A stretch of DNA of 64,000 nt. Origin: Pyrrhosoma nymphula (lineage: Eukaryota; Arthropoda; Insecta; Odonata; Coenagrionidae). The position numbers and the translations under genes were made by a program. How positions within the stretch are numbered: position 1 is the stretch's first letter; every line of letters starts with the position of its first letter. Under the pieces are notes generated by a model. The model did not search any database. It was not told the origin of the DNA and worked only from the letters and a program-made list of their open reading frames with translations. Below are positions 35,165 through 47,800 of this stretch, one piece after another. The stretch lies in contig OY754332.1 of assembly GCA_963573305.1 (NCBI GenBank), forward strand, positions 54,473,559-54,537,558. The letters are read 5' to 3'.

Positions 35165-37730
35165 GGTTAACGAAGACACCATCAATAAGGCAATTGTATC
35201 AAAGAATAAACCAATTGCTCTTACCATGAGAGTAAATTAAAATTGTTAAACTTACTTTCACTCATAATATTGTTGGTATGTGAAACAATGTTTCAAAGAA
35301 CGACATATTTCTTTTCTACATTTTTTTCTGCTCCCAGACTTGAATAATCGTGAAAGAGGATATCCCAAAGTATCAGATCCCACCTCCTTTACTACCACCG
35401 TTCCTAAAGGACTTGAGGAAGAACCTCCATATCAAGCCCTTATTGGTACACATTCCGTATAGTTTGTTGTTGTTTCCTTCTTCAATCTGTGAAAAAATTG
35501 GGGTAATTGGTAATTTTTCGTCGATAAAAGTTCGTCGTTAAAAATCGTTGTTTTCAGTATCAAACTACACCATTTATATGGCGGAAAGGTGCGTGTTCTC
35601 ACCTTATCATCAAGGAACAAATTATTTGTAATGGCGCCTTATGGATTGTATGAGAAAGATATTTTAACAAGCTTACGAACAGACTGCTCTGTTGCCGCTA
35701 TCTTTAAGTTTTGTTGTACTGTAAACGCGACACCGTAAAAATCAAAACTTCAAGAGTATGCTGAGAAATTCGTGCTGCGTTGTGCGTTATAGACTAATAA
35801 AGATTATATTGTGTACGTCTACTGCGCTGTCAAGGTAATTATTTACGATTGTCTGTAGTAAAATAATTTTAATTGTGTTTATATGGAACAAATCATAAGT
35901 TTTTTTACTAATTACGGTATTAATTTAAAATGCTAATTATTTTATAATTTTGAATTTTATTTCAAATTATATAGAAATTGTTGATGTTCCTCAAAGAAAT
36001 TTCTTCAATGTAAATGTTTTTCTTCATGCCACATTCAACTTCATTTTGAAGAAAATTCTGAACTCATATAGACATGTTGAATTGCGGAAAACTGTATTTA
36101 TAATATCGCCATTATTTTGACCAATGTTATCTAGTTCCAGCCGACTTAATTTGTCTTACGGAAGTAGTACTTTGAATCTTAGGTTCCACCTTAAAGTTGC
36201 GGGTTTGAAGAGTCGCTTATACAATAGGTAGAATTAGTTTGAGATGGGTCTGTCAGCGGCTTTGTTTATTTGAACCTCATGCTGCCCAAATTTAAGGGCG
36301 TCTAAAATTATTGAAAGTTTTCATTAAATTTTCATTACCTGCTATATCAATGAGACGTTTTTTCTAATGTATTTTCTATGTTGAATTTAAAAGGTCTGTT
36401 CCTGTTTAAAAAGCTTGATACATGGTTTAGTCTGCCATTTTCGTTGCCAAGAATGGTTTCTAGGTTAACCCTGATACCTAGTCTGTTGAGCACCGTCCGA
36501 TACCTGTCGCGCTCCGTCAGGAGATATTTCGCAGTCGTCGAAGCTCGACGGAATCTTCTCTTCCGTGAAGAGATATGAATGTGTTAAGGCAAAGTGGCCG
36601 GCCCTTAACCGTGCTACGATGGCTTCATCCCTCCGACTCACCAACAAGGCCCTCTTCTAGTGTTCGTTTACTCCCCCACCTCCTCTTCCTCCCCTCACAC
36701 CTCCGAACCTTCTTATTGCGAGTGTTTTCAAAGGAACTACCGGCACACGAAGAGTTTTCCTGGGAACCTAACGTAGTACGAGCTCGGTTCAAGTGGTAGC
36801 GCAGATTAAGTCTCCCACACGTTCTGTGAGCTGAACATTCTAAGGATGGATAATGTTGAGAGAGGAACGATATTCAGTGCATCATTCACTTTCTTTGTTA
36901 TAGAATGTATGGTCAGAGAATCGTGCGTAAGTAAATTGTTATCATCTGCAGGAATAATTACACCTTTTTATGTCGCATTGTTCCCTACGCAAAGATCATG
37001 AGCAAGTGGGTCTCAGTTTTCTTGAGATGCAACAAATTCGCACTCTATACCGGAAAAATCGGCTTGTTTACAGTTCACAACACGGCGCACTTTCCGATTC
37101 GAATTGCTGTTCCGTCATCCTATTGAGTAAATGTTGGTGAAACTGAGGTTGTATAAACGTGATATGCTTTTGAGCAACCCGAAACAGTTGGAAATGAATC
37201 TTTGATTCCTGTATAATCTTGAATCGCACCAAAGCTTCTATAATAGAATCTTGTTCAGATACGAAAACGAGTCGTGCAGCAAATGTGAGGCGTCTTGATT
37301 TCGGACACGTTGGGTGCGTCCTTTGCTCCCCCTAGTTCCTTAGTTTCCTTTGGCTAACGGAGTCATCACCCCGTCCATTCCTTTCTATGATTCTACAAAT
37401 TTTCGGGAGTAGCTGTGCTTATTCACACCTTCTAAATACAGGAAAATGTTCAATATAATACATTTAATTACTCTGAAGTAAAGATATTGAGTAGATAATT
37501 AGATAGTTATTTACCAATATTGGAAAGGCTTAGTGATAATATAAGCTCTCATTACGTGATAATCATCGCGAGCTTATAGTTCTTCAATTTATTTCTACGT
37601 GGTAGATCTCACGGGCGCTGCGATTTGTTGGTTATTTGAGACATCCATTTACTATGTTTACTTGTGTCATTAAGTACAGTTGGGCATAATGGTATGGAAA
37701 GTATTATTTGGAGAATGGATAAAATCTGGA
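35165..37730. other. Unassigned DNA
   Basis: Mostly AT-rich. A more GC-balanced stretch with CpG lies at 36470-36800, but its short frames on both strands show no motif. No SINE boxes or long inverted repeats seen. Confidence 0.4.
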
Positions 37731-37739
37731 GTGAAAGGC

Positions 37740-38000
37740 TGCGTTGGATTTCATCGTCGTTAGTCATTGAATTCTAATTGCTCGACTGCGGTCCTCCATT
37801 TAATCCTCTCCCCTGCTAACTCCTCTATGTCCATGCTGCTCTTCCATTCCATGTCTCGTTCAAGCTGATCAATGTATTTATCCCTCAGTCTTCCTCGTGG
37901 GACATTCCATCGCATATTCCCTTTTTTATCCCACTTAAAAATTCATTGTGAGGCATATCCATCTGGATTTGCCTTCCTGATAGCACTCCATATGTAATAC
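37740..38000 (-). mobile_element. LINE C-terminal tail relic
   Basis: The minus-strand translation gives RWNVPRGRLRDKYIDQLERD and then AGERIKWRTAVEQLEF. This is the RGRxRxRYIDQLExD...A.DRxxWR pattern at the C-terminus of many arthropod LINE reverse transcriptases. Only this tail is present, so it is strongly 5'-truncated. Confidence 0.55.
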
Positions 38001-38214
38001 AAGAAGAGAGCAATTGACAAGTAAATTAAAATTAAATATAAGTCCAAATTGCCAACAAAAGCAGAGAAATTTAGACTCTAGTGCATGCATTTTGGCCATT
38101 CAGGAGACCATCGATTGGGAGAACTTACATCTCGCAAATACGCTCGCGTTTACGAGATTTAAATAAAAAAATTTAAATATGGTTTTCAACTCTTCTATTG
38201 CTCTATAAACTTCC

Positions 38215-38300
38215 CCGTTTGTGATTTTATCCATCCATTTTCGGAATTCGAACCCTGGATCTTGGAATTAAAATAAATGGATACCGAGCCGATTTTAGTG
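38215..38300 (-). repeat. Possible SINE fragment with B box
   Basis: On the minus strand GGGTTCGAATTCCG matches the tRNA B box well, preceded by GGCTCGGTATCC about 35 bases upstream. The A box is degraded and no body is recognised. Confidence 0.35.
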
Positions 38301-39119
38301 GGAAACGCTGGATCAAGAACAGAATTTTCATTTCGAGGCTGTGTAGTGTCGGTGTAGTGTAGTTTTTCATTGCAATGCGGTTACGAGGAGGAATGCGCGG
38401 GTTTATTTTTATTAAAGATTTTATTTATGTTTTCAATTTTAAACGTTTTGTCATGAACTATCTGTAAGTGCCTAAATGCTTTTCCTCGAGCGCTCATTGG
38501 GAATACGTATTTTTCACATGGATGCATTTATCCTCAATTTAATCTGATAGGTCTGAAATCGTTTTATAAGCTAAGGATTAAAATTTTGAAACGCCATGGA
38601 AAAACGCAGTGCATTTATGGCGTACGCCAAGGCTCCTGTCAATCACTTACCCAACAGAAAGCCTTTCGCGGCCGGGAAAAGGCTGAAGGGCCGTTATGAA
38701 GCAATTAATTAATTTGATATTATTTTAGTGCTATTAATTTGAAATTTAATCAATTAGTCGATTATTTAAATGCTAGTTTGAAGTTAATTTTTGAACGAAA
38801 AGGAAAATTGGCCAGCTATTATGCCTTGTCACAATTGAAGCAATCATTTATTTACTGGTGGTATGGTTGAAATGGAGGAAGCAATAGCATTTCATTATTT
38901 TTAATATTTCATGAAATGTTATTTTGAAATAACTATCAGAGCAGAGTTAATTTGATAAAAATTCATATTAGAATTTACACGTCAGAGAAAATGTAGTAAA
39001 AGTTCGAGTTGAGAAGGGATATTGATTATTTTCCAATAAACCAATATGCTTTTTGAATATTTTTTCTCGGTAATATCATGCAACCACAACATTCAATCAT
39101 TCATTATAGTAATCTACCG

Positions 39120-39755
39120 GTTAGAGGCATATTGTTCGGCATATTGTTCGACTTGCTCCAGTTTGTGACTTTCTTCTCTTATCACCAGCCTTGCTTTCTT
39201 TGTCCAAGAGAATCTCATTAATTTTGTTTTCTTATTATTAATCTTCATCCCCTATTTATCGCACTGCTTTTCTAATGCATCTACTAAAGTTTGCAATCCT
39301 ATCGATGACCGACTGACCAACGCCTGTTCGTCCGAGAATCTAACCGACTTTATCGGCTGGCCTCCTACTTTCATTCCCACATCTAGCTCATTCTATGCCT
39401 CTCTTACCATTTCCTCAGCATAGATGTTAAAAAGCAAGGGCGACAACGGGCACCCCTGCCGCACCCCACGACCTATAACTGCCCACCCTGATTCACCCCC
39501 AGCTACCCTCACCTGAGCCCTCAGCCCCATACATAAGTTTCGGACGAGTCTCCTATCATGCCAATCTATTCCTATTTTTCCCTGTATCTGCATTAGTTTC
39601 TCCCAGTTTACCCTGTCAAACGCCTTTTCGAAATCCACAAAGCAAGCTAAAACATCCTGATTATACTCTATGTTTCTTTTTATAAGTGTCCTCAGTACCG
39701 AAATCGCGTCTCTGGTGGCCCTCCCCTTCCTGAACCCATATTGGTCATCGCCTTA
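39120..39755 (-). pseudogene. LINE reverse transcriptase fragment (VRFADDQ family), best-preserved copy
   Basis: From 39755 downward the minus strand reads YGFRKGRATRDAISVLRTL, then FVDFEKAFDRVNWEKL with the first catalytic Asp, GRGVRQGCPLSPLLFNIYAEE, IKSVRFSDEQ where VRFADDQ is expected, ALEKQCDK, MKINNKKTKLM and LEQVEQ. These are consecutive reverse-transcriptase motifs of a non-LTR retrotransposon. The catalytic pair reads SDE instead of ADD, one stop follows YAEEMVREA, and both ends are missing. Beyond 39125 the sequence ends in a short tandem repeat (GCATATTGTTCG twice). It is the reference for the relics at 31.6 and 54.6 kb. Confidence 0.88.
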
Positions 39756-39759
39756 ACCC

Positions 39760-41115
39760 TAAATAGTAGTTTGGCAACAACAACAAATATTGAAAATAAA
39801 ACGTGAGAATATGAACCATACTGAGAATATGTACCAGTGGTCAGAATAAGAACCAGTAGTTTCATAATAGGGGCAATGCAAAGAAGGTATATGCTATAAA
39901 ATATACTAATTGACACTAGAATCTAAGTGTAATACAATTTCCTAAAAAGAAAGGCGAAATTAGCATAATGCACGATGAAATAATGATGAGTATCCGTTCT
40001 ACTCATCAAAAATAAAAAGAACACATCCAACGGATTTTCGATCTATATATATCGGTGGTTATTTAGCCGTTGAGTTATTGCCAAAGAAATTTGAGGGAAT
40101 GATATCAGTAATGATTTCATTCAAGTATTTTACCAGCTGATTGGTAGGTTCATGGACAGTGTCCATTCTGAATTCCAATTTCATACACATTGTCTCGCTC
40201 TCCCTTCTAAGGATGTCGCGCCATTAGATTAAAGCCTTGAAATGATGGACAGATCAGTAATGCTAATTGGGAAAAAAATAAATCGAGAAGTTTCTATGAT
40301 ATTTTTCATCATGACTCAAATTCTTCTTCTTGGGTATAAATATTTTGGTATTAAAACGTGTTACTTAGTTTATGATGAATGTAGTCCTCAAAATATTTTA
40401 CCGTTCTTGGAAATGTAAAATTGAAATATAATTTCTGAGCATCGGTACCTACCCCCATACGGAGAGACTATGTTTTTTGAGGATACTTGTTCTTATTGTC
40501 TAAAAAATAATGAAAACAATAGACTTGTGCTCAGTAACATTATTTGGAAATAGCAGTTGGCATTTATGCTAGAAAGATACATTTTAAATATTCAACATTG
40601 TGAGAAAAAATTGAAATGTTATAGAGCATTTAATTTGTGAATTGGGGAAACTTAGGGATAAAAAAATTAGGGATAAGTTGCATACATATTTACTGCAATA
40701 CACAGAACTATAGAGAGAAAAAGATACCACTGCATAAATGAGAATCTTAAATACAAATTGGATGTTTAAGAGTAAAACATCTTTATATGTAAATTAGAGG
40801 AATGGAAAGCACTGTAATGTGTGCATGTATCAAACCCCTCATTCACTATAACCCTCACTAGTATATATTTCATGTTAGTCATGTATGCTCTAATACAATT
40901 AAGATTGCACTTATAAAATTACCTCAATTTAACCAAAGTTACGAAGACCATCCTTCAAGGAGTAACATTTTCTCATCAAAGAATTTAACTTGATCTGACT
41001 TCATTTTACCACATTATAGTAAACACCAAATAATGAAGTTCGTCAAAGTGAAATATTATTGAAAAATGAAGCGTTCGGCTGGTAGGAGAGTGGAATGGAG
41101 AGCTGCAGCAAACCA
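39760..41115. other. AT-rich unassigned DNA
   Basis: No coding similarity or repeat boxes recognised. Confidence 0.45.
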
Positions 41116-41119
41116 ATCT

Positions 41120-41395
41120 TTGGGTCACTGGCTACTGATGATGGTAGTAGTTTTGTATACATCATTAGTAGTCCGAAGATTAATGCAAAATCAAGTGCAA
41201 TTCAAACGTTATGAAACAACAACCGTGCAATTTCCCACATAAAAAATTTGCTATCTACCTTGATTTTAATGTTAATATGATGATGTATTAACATTGAAAA
41301 CCGGGTCGAAAGTAAGTTTATACAGTGGAAAGTTGCACGGTTTTTATTTCATCACACATCATTGCGAGCATCAGTAGCCTTCGACCCGTTGACTG
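41120..41395. repeat. Fold-back element D, nested inverted arms
   Basis: The inner arms are ATGAAACAACAACCGTGCAA... at 41211-41238 and its inverted partner at 41325-41352, 28 bases each with few mismatches. An outer pair is visible too: GGCTACTGATG near 41132 with CATCAGTAGCC near 41369. In the middle, GTTAATATGATGATGTATTAAC is palindromic and leads into GAAAACCGGGTCGAAAG, like the GATGATG...AAACC.GGTC core of the other fold-back elements. Confidence 0.7.
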
Positions 41396-41639
41396 AATTC
41401 CTGAAGCTCTCCTATTTCGACCTCGTATCAGCTCTCCTTTTTATCCCTGCACACGCCTTCATTTTAACGTGTCTTTTAATTTTCCCGGTTATAGGCATCA
41501 TGTAATGAAAATACTCATCCACTGAGTTGTGCATTCAAGTTTGATGGAAGCTAATTATAAGAGAATACTCCGCTAATTATATCCCGCCGCGCTCCATCCA
41601 ACAACAACGATTGATAAGCCAGGGGAGGATAATCTCCCG

Positions 41640-41910
41640 CCCTATGAAGACATCCAAGACTTCGATCCGATGCATCCGATGAGTGAAATAGGCGCGCAGC
41701 GGTTGAAACAGCCGCGGGTTTACTTCTCATTTTTCGCCTCCGGCCGTGAAGTGCGCGCCGCCGCATTCTCTTTCATTCGACCGCGAGCTCAAGCCCTTTC
41801 TGCCTCATTTCATGCACTTCCTCCCCATCCCCTTCCTCTTCCCCCATGCTTCCCTCCATCCTTCTCTCCCTCCCGCGCCTTATTGAGCCATTCTAATCGC
41901 TGCTTCTGCT
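41640..41910. other. CpG-rich patch
   Basis: CpG-rich around 41660-41800, then C/T-rich to about 41900 on the plus strand. Overlapping plus frames (41670-42035, 41981-42343) are Ser/Pro/Phe-rich and show no domain. Possible promoter-type sequence. Confidence 0.35.
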
Positions 41911-43505
41911 ACTGCACCCTCTCTTATTACCCCTTGCATGCCATTTCCCTCACACCCACTGCCACCTCCTCCCTATTCACTTGCCTGAGCTTTACAATTT
42001 GCTCCAGCCCTTCGGGTTTTCCTTCTGTATCATAAAACCTTTCACAACTGCCACATTCATTCAATCTTTGATTTCCATATCCTTCTCCTCTTTTGCCTTT
42101 CTCCGCCCTCTTGCATCTCCCGGGCTCTTAAAGCGATTTCCGCGAATTGAAGGCGTGTTTCTGATTTTTTTTCCAAAACTTAATAGATGTGTGCGAAAAG
42201 GTGAATGCCATCTGGAGAGAGATGAGGAGGGAATCACTGGAAGGGGGGGTGTCCCATTCATTCACCCCATTTTCCCTGATTCCGCACAAACGTACTTTTT
42301 GAAGATGGGATTTTTTTTCTGCACTAATCCGCTCAAGCAATGAAAATTTTAGAACTCATAAGGATTTTTTTCTTCCTTTTTCAGTATTTTCCCATCATAC
42401 TTGCACGACTGAGAGTTTCCTCTTAGTGACGTGGTGCAAAGAATTTCCTGGAGTCCATTTCAGTAAGAGGCATCAACGATAGCTAGTCCGTGAGAGAGAA
42501 ACCAACTATGTTTCCAATTGGCGATAATTAGGAAATATTTCAGGATTATATCGCGAAGTAGCATTTAAACTTCATTTCTGGAAAGGAAAATGTTTTGGAA
42601 ATAAACATCTATCTTTTTCTTTTGCTCATAAAAGCATTCAGTCCAGGAATGCCCAACCGTTAATGCTTGTTATAACTTTAAGATCTCAGTTGTAATTTTA
42701 GCGAATATGAAATGAATCAAACACTGTCGAGGATACGCTGCATATAATCATTTTTACGTTGTTAATGACTTTTCAATGCTAGCTTTATTACGGAGTAAGT
42801 CGTTTCCACTATCATTCATAATAAGATGGTTTTCCTTGGCCAAAGTTATTATGAACCAAATTCGAGAAAAAAGTGATGACTTTGAGCGACTAACACGTAC
42901 AGTTGACCCAAATGATATTGATTTAATATACTAATTATAGCATAGAACGTTCATTTTCTTTTAAAATATTTATATTTTCAATCCCTTCAGTTTATACTTT
43001 ATTTATTTATGACCTATACCTTCTTCTCATCGCTAAATTTAATGTTAACTTTTTACAGCGCATATGTACTTTTTAAATGTTCATTTTAATTAAACATACG
43101 ATATGAGATTCAAAAAATTGATAAAATGATCAAGGTAGACTTTAAAATGAGTGACGTCACATTTCAAAGCAGTTTGTGCTGCTTTTGTACCCACAAGGCT
43201 ATCTATTTCTGTACCAGTAATTATGATAATTGTCCACAAGTATTTTTTTCTGCCTTCTGATGACCTAGTATTTAGAGACAATCCAGTTTCATCCCATATA
43301 TCAATAATATACTTACTCTCGTTTCTCGTTTCTCGTTTGTTTCACTGGGTCCCGGTGGAATACCTTTAAAGGAAGAAACCTTCCTTCAAATGGTACACCG
43401 AAAAAACATCAGATAATTCATTAATCACTTATTTTTACTCAGACGCATCACAATTCACACTACCCCTCATGCTTGTAAGTGGTATTGTTTCCAATGTTTA
43501 GATTA
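41911..43505. other. Unassigned DNA
   Basis: C/T-rich to about 42110, AT-rich afterwards. A CTCGTTT short tandem repeat lies near 43318-43340. No genes recognised. Confidence 0.4.
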
Positions 43506-43513
43506 TCTTTTTA

Positions 43514-43630
43514 ACCGGCCTCGGTGGTAGCGTGATAACATAGCTAGAAAAGTCTGCCAGCCCGCAGTTCGTGGGTTTGAATTCCATATCATATTTTCTC
43601 ACCAACCAGGGAATGATTGTGTTTGTTCGA
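43514..43630 (+). repeat. tRNA-derived SINE
   Basis: It starts CCGGCCTCGGTGGTAGCGTG, an A box in the form common to arthropod tRNA SINEs. A B-box-like GTGGGTTTGAATTCC follows about 50 bases on. The body ends GGAATGATTGTGTTTGTTCG, similar to the ACATGGCTGTGTGTTTTCG phrase of the SINE at 57.5 kb. Confidence 0.65.
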
Positions 43631-43919
43631 ATAAATTTTTAATTAATATTTAATTAATAACTATTAATTAATATGTCGCTAATAATTTGAACTTCCCAGG
43701 GAAAAACTATGCGCCCGTTACCGGCGAAAGCTGGTGTCAATATAGAAACTATTAAAAAAGTGAGAGGGTTTTCCTGCTTTGGATGAGTGCCACTGTGAAG
43801 CACTGGCTTGAAATGGGAATTAGCCGTTTATTGCCCTCCGCAAAACAACGCATACGAGCTACCGTGCAAAACAGCCCCTTAAACTCTCGTGCAAACTGGG
43901 CAGTGACCAATGTAGCTCG

Positions 43920-45390
43920 TCAATAGCGAGTGAGGGAGCCTTTACCTAGACGAGTCGGACGGATAGCAGTGGGGGCGGGGAGTGGGAGGGACGGAGGGAG
44001 GGAATCCGACGCAAGGCTAGTGGTGCACGGCAGCATCGGCCCGTCCCCACCCCCTCGCAGCAGCGGAACTAACCAACCACCCCTCCTTCCCTCCCCCGAC
44101 ACCCCATCATCCGCAGGCTTGCAGCAGCACGGGCGATTGTGCATTACCTTTGCATTGGTCTAGGCGGCAACCTCCATTTTCGATCTCTCGCCCCCACCCA
44201 ACCCCACCCCACCCCCCGCACCTCACACCACACCCCCTCTCCTCATTCCCCCACAATTCCGTACCCGCTTCCATTCTCATCCTTTGAGCTTTCCAAAGCC
44301 TCTCTCTCTCTCGTCTCCGCCCCCACACATATGTACACGCAGTGCACACAGTACAGCGGCCGCCTCCTCCGCCTCTCTCTCCCTCTGCCCCCCCGCAACC
44401 AACACAGCCCCCGCTCTCCCCACGGAGGCGGCGGCAATGTATACGAGCACCACTGAATGCGAACTCACCCCGTGCGCCCCCCACCGCCCTCCCCACCAAC
44501 CCGACCAGGAGTACATGCATGCGATCCGCGGCGGCGGCAGCCCCCAGAGCACGGAAGGGGGACGGGGGGCAGGGGGCGTTCGAGGAGGGAGGAGGCCTGT
44601 AGTGAAGTCCTTTGAAAGGGACCTGGAGGCGGCGGGGGAGGAGGGGAGCGTGGATGGGGCGCGCGACGTCAGTTATAGGCAAGGGTCGGGCGGTGGGGGC
44701 AGGAGTGAGTGATGGTGCGGAGGCAGAGGAGGCCCGTCGGACGAGGGGATGCTTGGGGGCAGATGGGGGCGGTGGGGATGATGGGAGGGGGGAGGGGCCC
44801 GGGGGAGGGTATCTCATCGCTCGCTTGGAGAGGTCATGCACGCTTGCTTGCAGAGTTGCTCTTGAAGCGCGTATTAATACCATCGGAGAAGGAATACGAG
44901 AGGGCTGGGGGTCTGTCCCCCCCCCCCTCCCACTTCACCCTCCCAATCTCCCCGCCTCCCTCCCGCCCTGCCCCTCCCAGCCTCTTCTCATATACACACA
45001 AGCGCGCGCTGCCATTATCATCTACTCTTTCTTAAATCCCCTTGTCTTTCTCGCCGACCTCTCCCCTGCCCCTCCCCCCGCCAATAGTTCGCCCAATATT
45101 TCTGCGTCGCTCTCCACGTTTGCGAGGGTGGCCTCGAGGGAAATCGCACTAGTCCCACGGATTCGAATTTTCACGCCGTTTCCAGGGATGCTATGGACTA
45201 AGCGCATCATTCGGCAGTCTTTTTCCACTCGGGGTTTGTTTGGAACGGTGAGTGACGCGATAGATTTCGCATCAAGTTTTCGTCGTAGAGTGTGGATTCA
45301 ATTTTTTGCTAACCATCCCGTCCTGCCACTCTCTCTGCAATCAATCCATCTCCGCACCGTTTTCCCATTAAAAGGAGCATATGTTTAAAT
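43920..45390. other. Long CpG-rich region with alternating strand skew
   Basis: The largest GC-rich block in the window. The plus strand is C/T-rich at about 44030-44510, G-rich at 44520-44830 and C/T-rich again at 44900-45100. Frames of 258 codons exist on both strands (44107-44883 minus, 44612-45388 plus), but they are low complexity, overlap in several frames and show no domain. A promoter or first-exon region is the likely meaning; a GT donor-like GGTGAGTGAC is at 45248. No TATA box was found and direction is unknown. Confidence 0.42.
44765..44820 (+). other. G-quadruplex-prone run
   Basis: Tracts GGGGG, GGGG, GGG, GGGGGG, GGGG, GGGGG and GGG follow each other with short loops on the plus strand, well over the four tracts needed for a quadruplex. 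A second dense run lies at about 44557-44578. Both are in the G-rich middle of the CpG block. Confidence 0.65.
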
Positions 45391-45658
45391 GTTCGATTAG
45401 GATTTATTTCACAATTTCTTTACATAATTTCAATGTGCTTTAATATTCCTCAATCGTATGCGGCTAGGCATGTTGATTACCTATGTCTCTGACCTTGATG
45501 ATGGATTTATTTGTAAAAACCATGACCGCCGAAACTTGTGGAACTTATAGTGGGATAAATCATTGCATGCTATTCAGTTCCACAAAGGAAAGCGTGGAAT
45601 ATTAACTTGTATTTTGTCTAAAAGTGAATTGGGTTAATTTTGTGGAAGAATGTTATAT

Positions 45659-45797
45659 CCATGGCGATAAAAACACAATAGTAACTTCCGCACTTTAATG
45701 TGGCACCTTGGGAATGGCACTGTGTGTAGAGACCTGGGTCGGTCTGCATTTGTAACATTAAAGTGTGGAAGTTATTATTGTATTTTTACCGTCATGG
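45659..45797. repeat. Fold-back element E, 43-bp arms
   Basis: The arms 45659-45701 and 45755-45797 are inverted copies with about six mismatches; the outer ends are CCATGGCGATAAAAA and TTTTTACCGTCATGG. The 53-base loop contains GACCTGGGTCGGTCTG, which resembles the CCTGGGTCGTTT phrase in the arms of elements C and G. Confidence 0.82.
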
Positions 45798-46820
45798 TTG
45801 TACTGTGTCCTTGTTATAGTTCCTTTGCATGTTCCATCATTCATGCTATCATGTCTTGATACATACTGATTTTGCTTTGAAATTATGTTTTAGGCTGTAT
45901 AAAGAGAGCTTGCAATTACTGAGAGAACCGTAATTGCATATGAACATTTAAAGCAATGAAAAAGTTTCATGAATAATGCAAGCCGCTATCCAGCTCCGTT
46001 TTTCGCTCATACGGTTGCTCTTTCCTTGTGAATAATTTAATTTGCCTGAGTAGAGGTTTACTGGCTAGCATTCCTAATTACGGCGAGTAATGAAGTGCAG
46101 AGGGAGTGGACGTTCGAGATTACAAAGAGCCAGCGCTATGCTTCCTTTCAGCAGCAGTTACCACCCGGAAAATAGATGGGATGCCTATATCTAGAGAAAA
46201 AATATAAGGCACCGCAAAGTTATTTTTAAAACAGTTTTATATAATATTTTACGTGCCATCCCGTGAAAAGCATTGGCAAAACCAGCGATGGCTTTAGAAG
46301 AAACGAAGCAACAAATAAAGTAGAGATTATTTTATAGCAGTTTTCAGGGAAAAGGGTGTCATCTACACTGACATACTCCTATCAGGGTAAGCAGTAAGAG
46401 GCATAGAAATGGAGTACTGAGTATATCACAAGATCATAATGAGTGGTGTAGAATAAGGAGTTCATTTGTATACTCTGAGTGATGATCCCAATCTAGTAGT
46501 CCACACCCGGAGATCTGATTTGGGGACTATTTTACCTCCGAAATATTCTACCGGGAGGAATGCTACCGCGTTATTTATTGAAAAATGCAAGTTTGGATCT
46601 TCATGGGAGACTAATTTGTTAATTTATTGTTGCCTTCCACATCCCAGTACTCCAGTTGCTTCAGTGAACTTCACTCTCACCCGAAACTATGGCAGATACC
46701 GAAACTTCTTGCTTTGCGCCATCAGTACCTTCCGCTGAGACTGATGACTCTCTGCGCTGGGGTCGTATGGTTTGGGTTGCATGTAGGGAGTAGAAAAGTC
46801 TCCCAGTCTTGTTCAAGATG

Positions 46821-47044
46821 TTTTCCATTGAAATATTTTTTCCAAAATCAGGACAATATTTTCCGTCACTTGGCCTCGAACCTGCGACCCTCAGAGAGAG
46901 TTAATCACGCTACCCTAGGGCCATACAGGCCTCTCGGAAGAAATAATGACCACAAAAAAGTAATTAAACCTTCAAATGGAGGCTGGGAAAATGTCGAAAA
47001 CAGTAGCTCTATAAAGTCAGGTACCTAGCGTAATTACCAATTAG
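46821..47044 (-). repeat. Tandem duplication unit 1 containing a minus-strand SINE
   Basis: A 224-bp unit, repeated immediately downstream with only a few differences. On the minus strand it holds GGTAGCGTGATTAACTC (A box) and GGTCGCAGGTTCGAGGCC (B box), a tRNA-derived SINE head. The unit is interrupted by no gene. Confidence 0.85.
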
Positions 47045-47270
47045 TTTTCCATTGAAATATTTTTTCCAAAATCAGGACAATATTTTCCGTCACTTGGCCT
47101 CGAACCTGCGACCCTCAGAGAGAGTTAATCACGCTACCCTAGGGCCATCCAGGCCTCTCGGAAGAAATAATGACCACAAAATAGTAATAAAACCTTCAAA
47201 TGGAGACTGGGAAAAATGTCGAAAACAGTAGCTCTATAAAGTCATGTACCTAGCGTAATTACCAATTAGT
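47045..47270 (-). repeat. Tandem duplication unit 2 containing a minus-strand SINE
   Basis: Second copy of the 224-bp unit, beginning at the same TTTTCCATTG and ending at ACCAATTAGT. The small number of differences marks a recent event compared with the decayed repeats around it. The SINE boxes are preserved. Confidence 0.85.
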
Positions 47271-47389
47271 ATCAATAAAATTGTATTTTACAGCAAGGAC
47301 ATGAAGATATGAATAATCTAAGCAAAAAAGAATTCACATGGGGTTGGAAATGGATTAAAGGTACCGACTTAAATTAACAGACAGAAAAC

Positions 47390-47800
47390 TATTATTAAGG
47401 AATGGAATATAGAGTGGAGCATTTTATTGTTACAAAACTCGGTCTCCAAGAAAAGGGGAAGAGTACAAATTGAAATCTCTTGAGATGTGAGTTTTTAGAG
47501 GGTTTAGAGGGTTAAGTCAGGTGGAGAGGAAAGCGAACAAAGAGATGTTCAATGAAGTGAAGGAGTATATGTTTTTGGAGCGCGAAATTTGGTTGTTCAA
47601 GCACCAGTTTTAAGGCGTTTTAATGAGAATTGGACAGCTGTATAGGACGATGGAGGGAAAAGTTCAGGGGACAGGCCATGAGCTACAGTAAAAAGAGATG
47701 TTGGAGAGCATGTGATGAAGTAGGAGATTTAAATAGCTCAAGGAGGAGATAAGACATATGTAGTCATTAGTGGTTTTCCCCATAGGGATTATTGGAGGAA
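47390..47800 (+). mobile_element. LINE C-terminal tail relic
   Basis: Plus-strand fragments follow the order of a LINE C-terminus: VERKANKEMFNEVKE, a degraded RQLKWIGH block reading GVLMRIGQLYRTM, then EGKVQGTGH where EGKVQGKRPRGR is expected. Several stops are present. Closest in pattern to the relics at 10.9 and 55.1 kb. Nothing upstream is preserved. Confidence 0.5.

Noticed and set aside
44107..45388. Two 258-codon open frames on opposite strands
   Set aside because: Both lie in GC-rich low-complexity DNA, are rich in Pro, Gly, Arg and Ser, overlap other open frames and show no domain. Low T/A content removes stop codons by chance.
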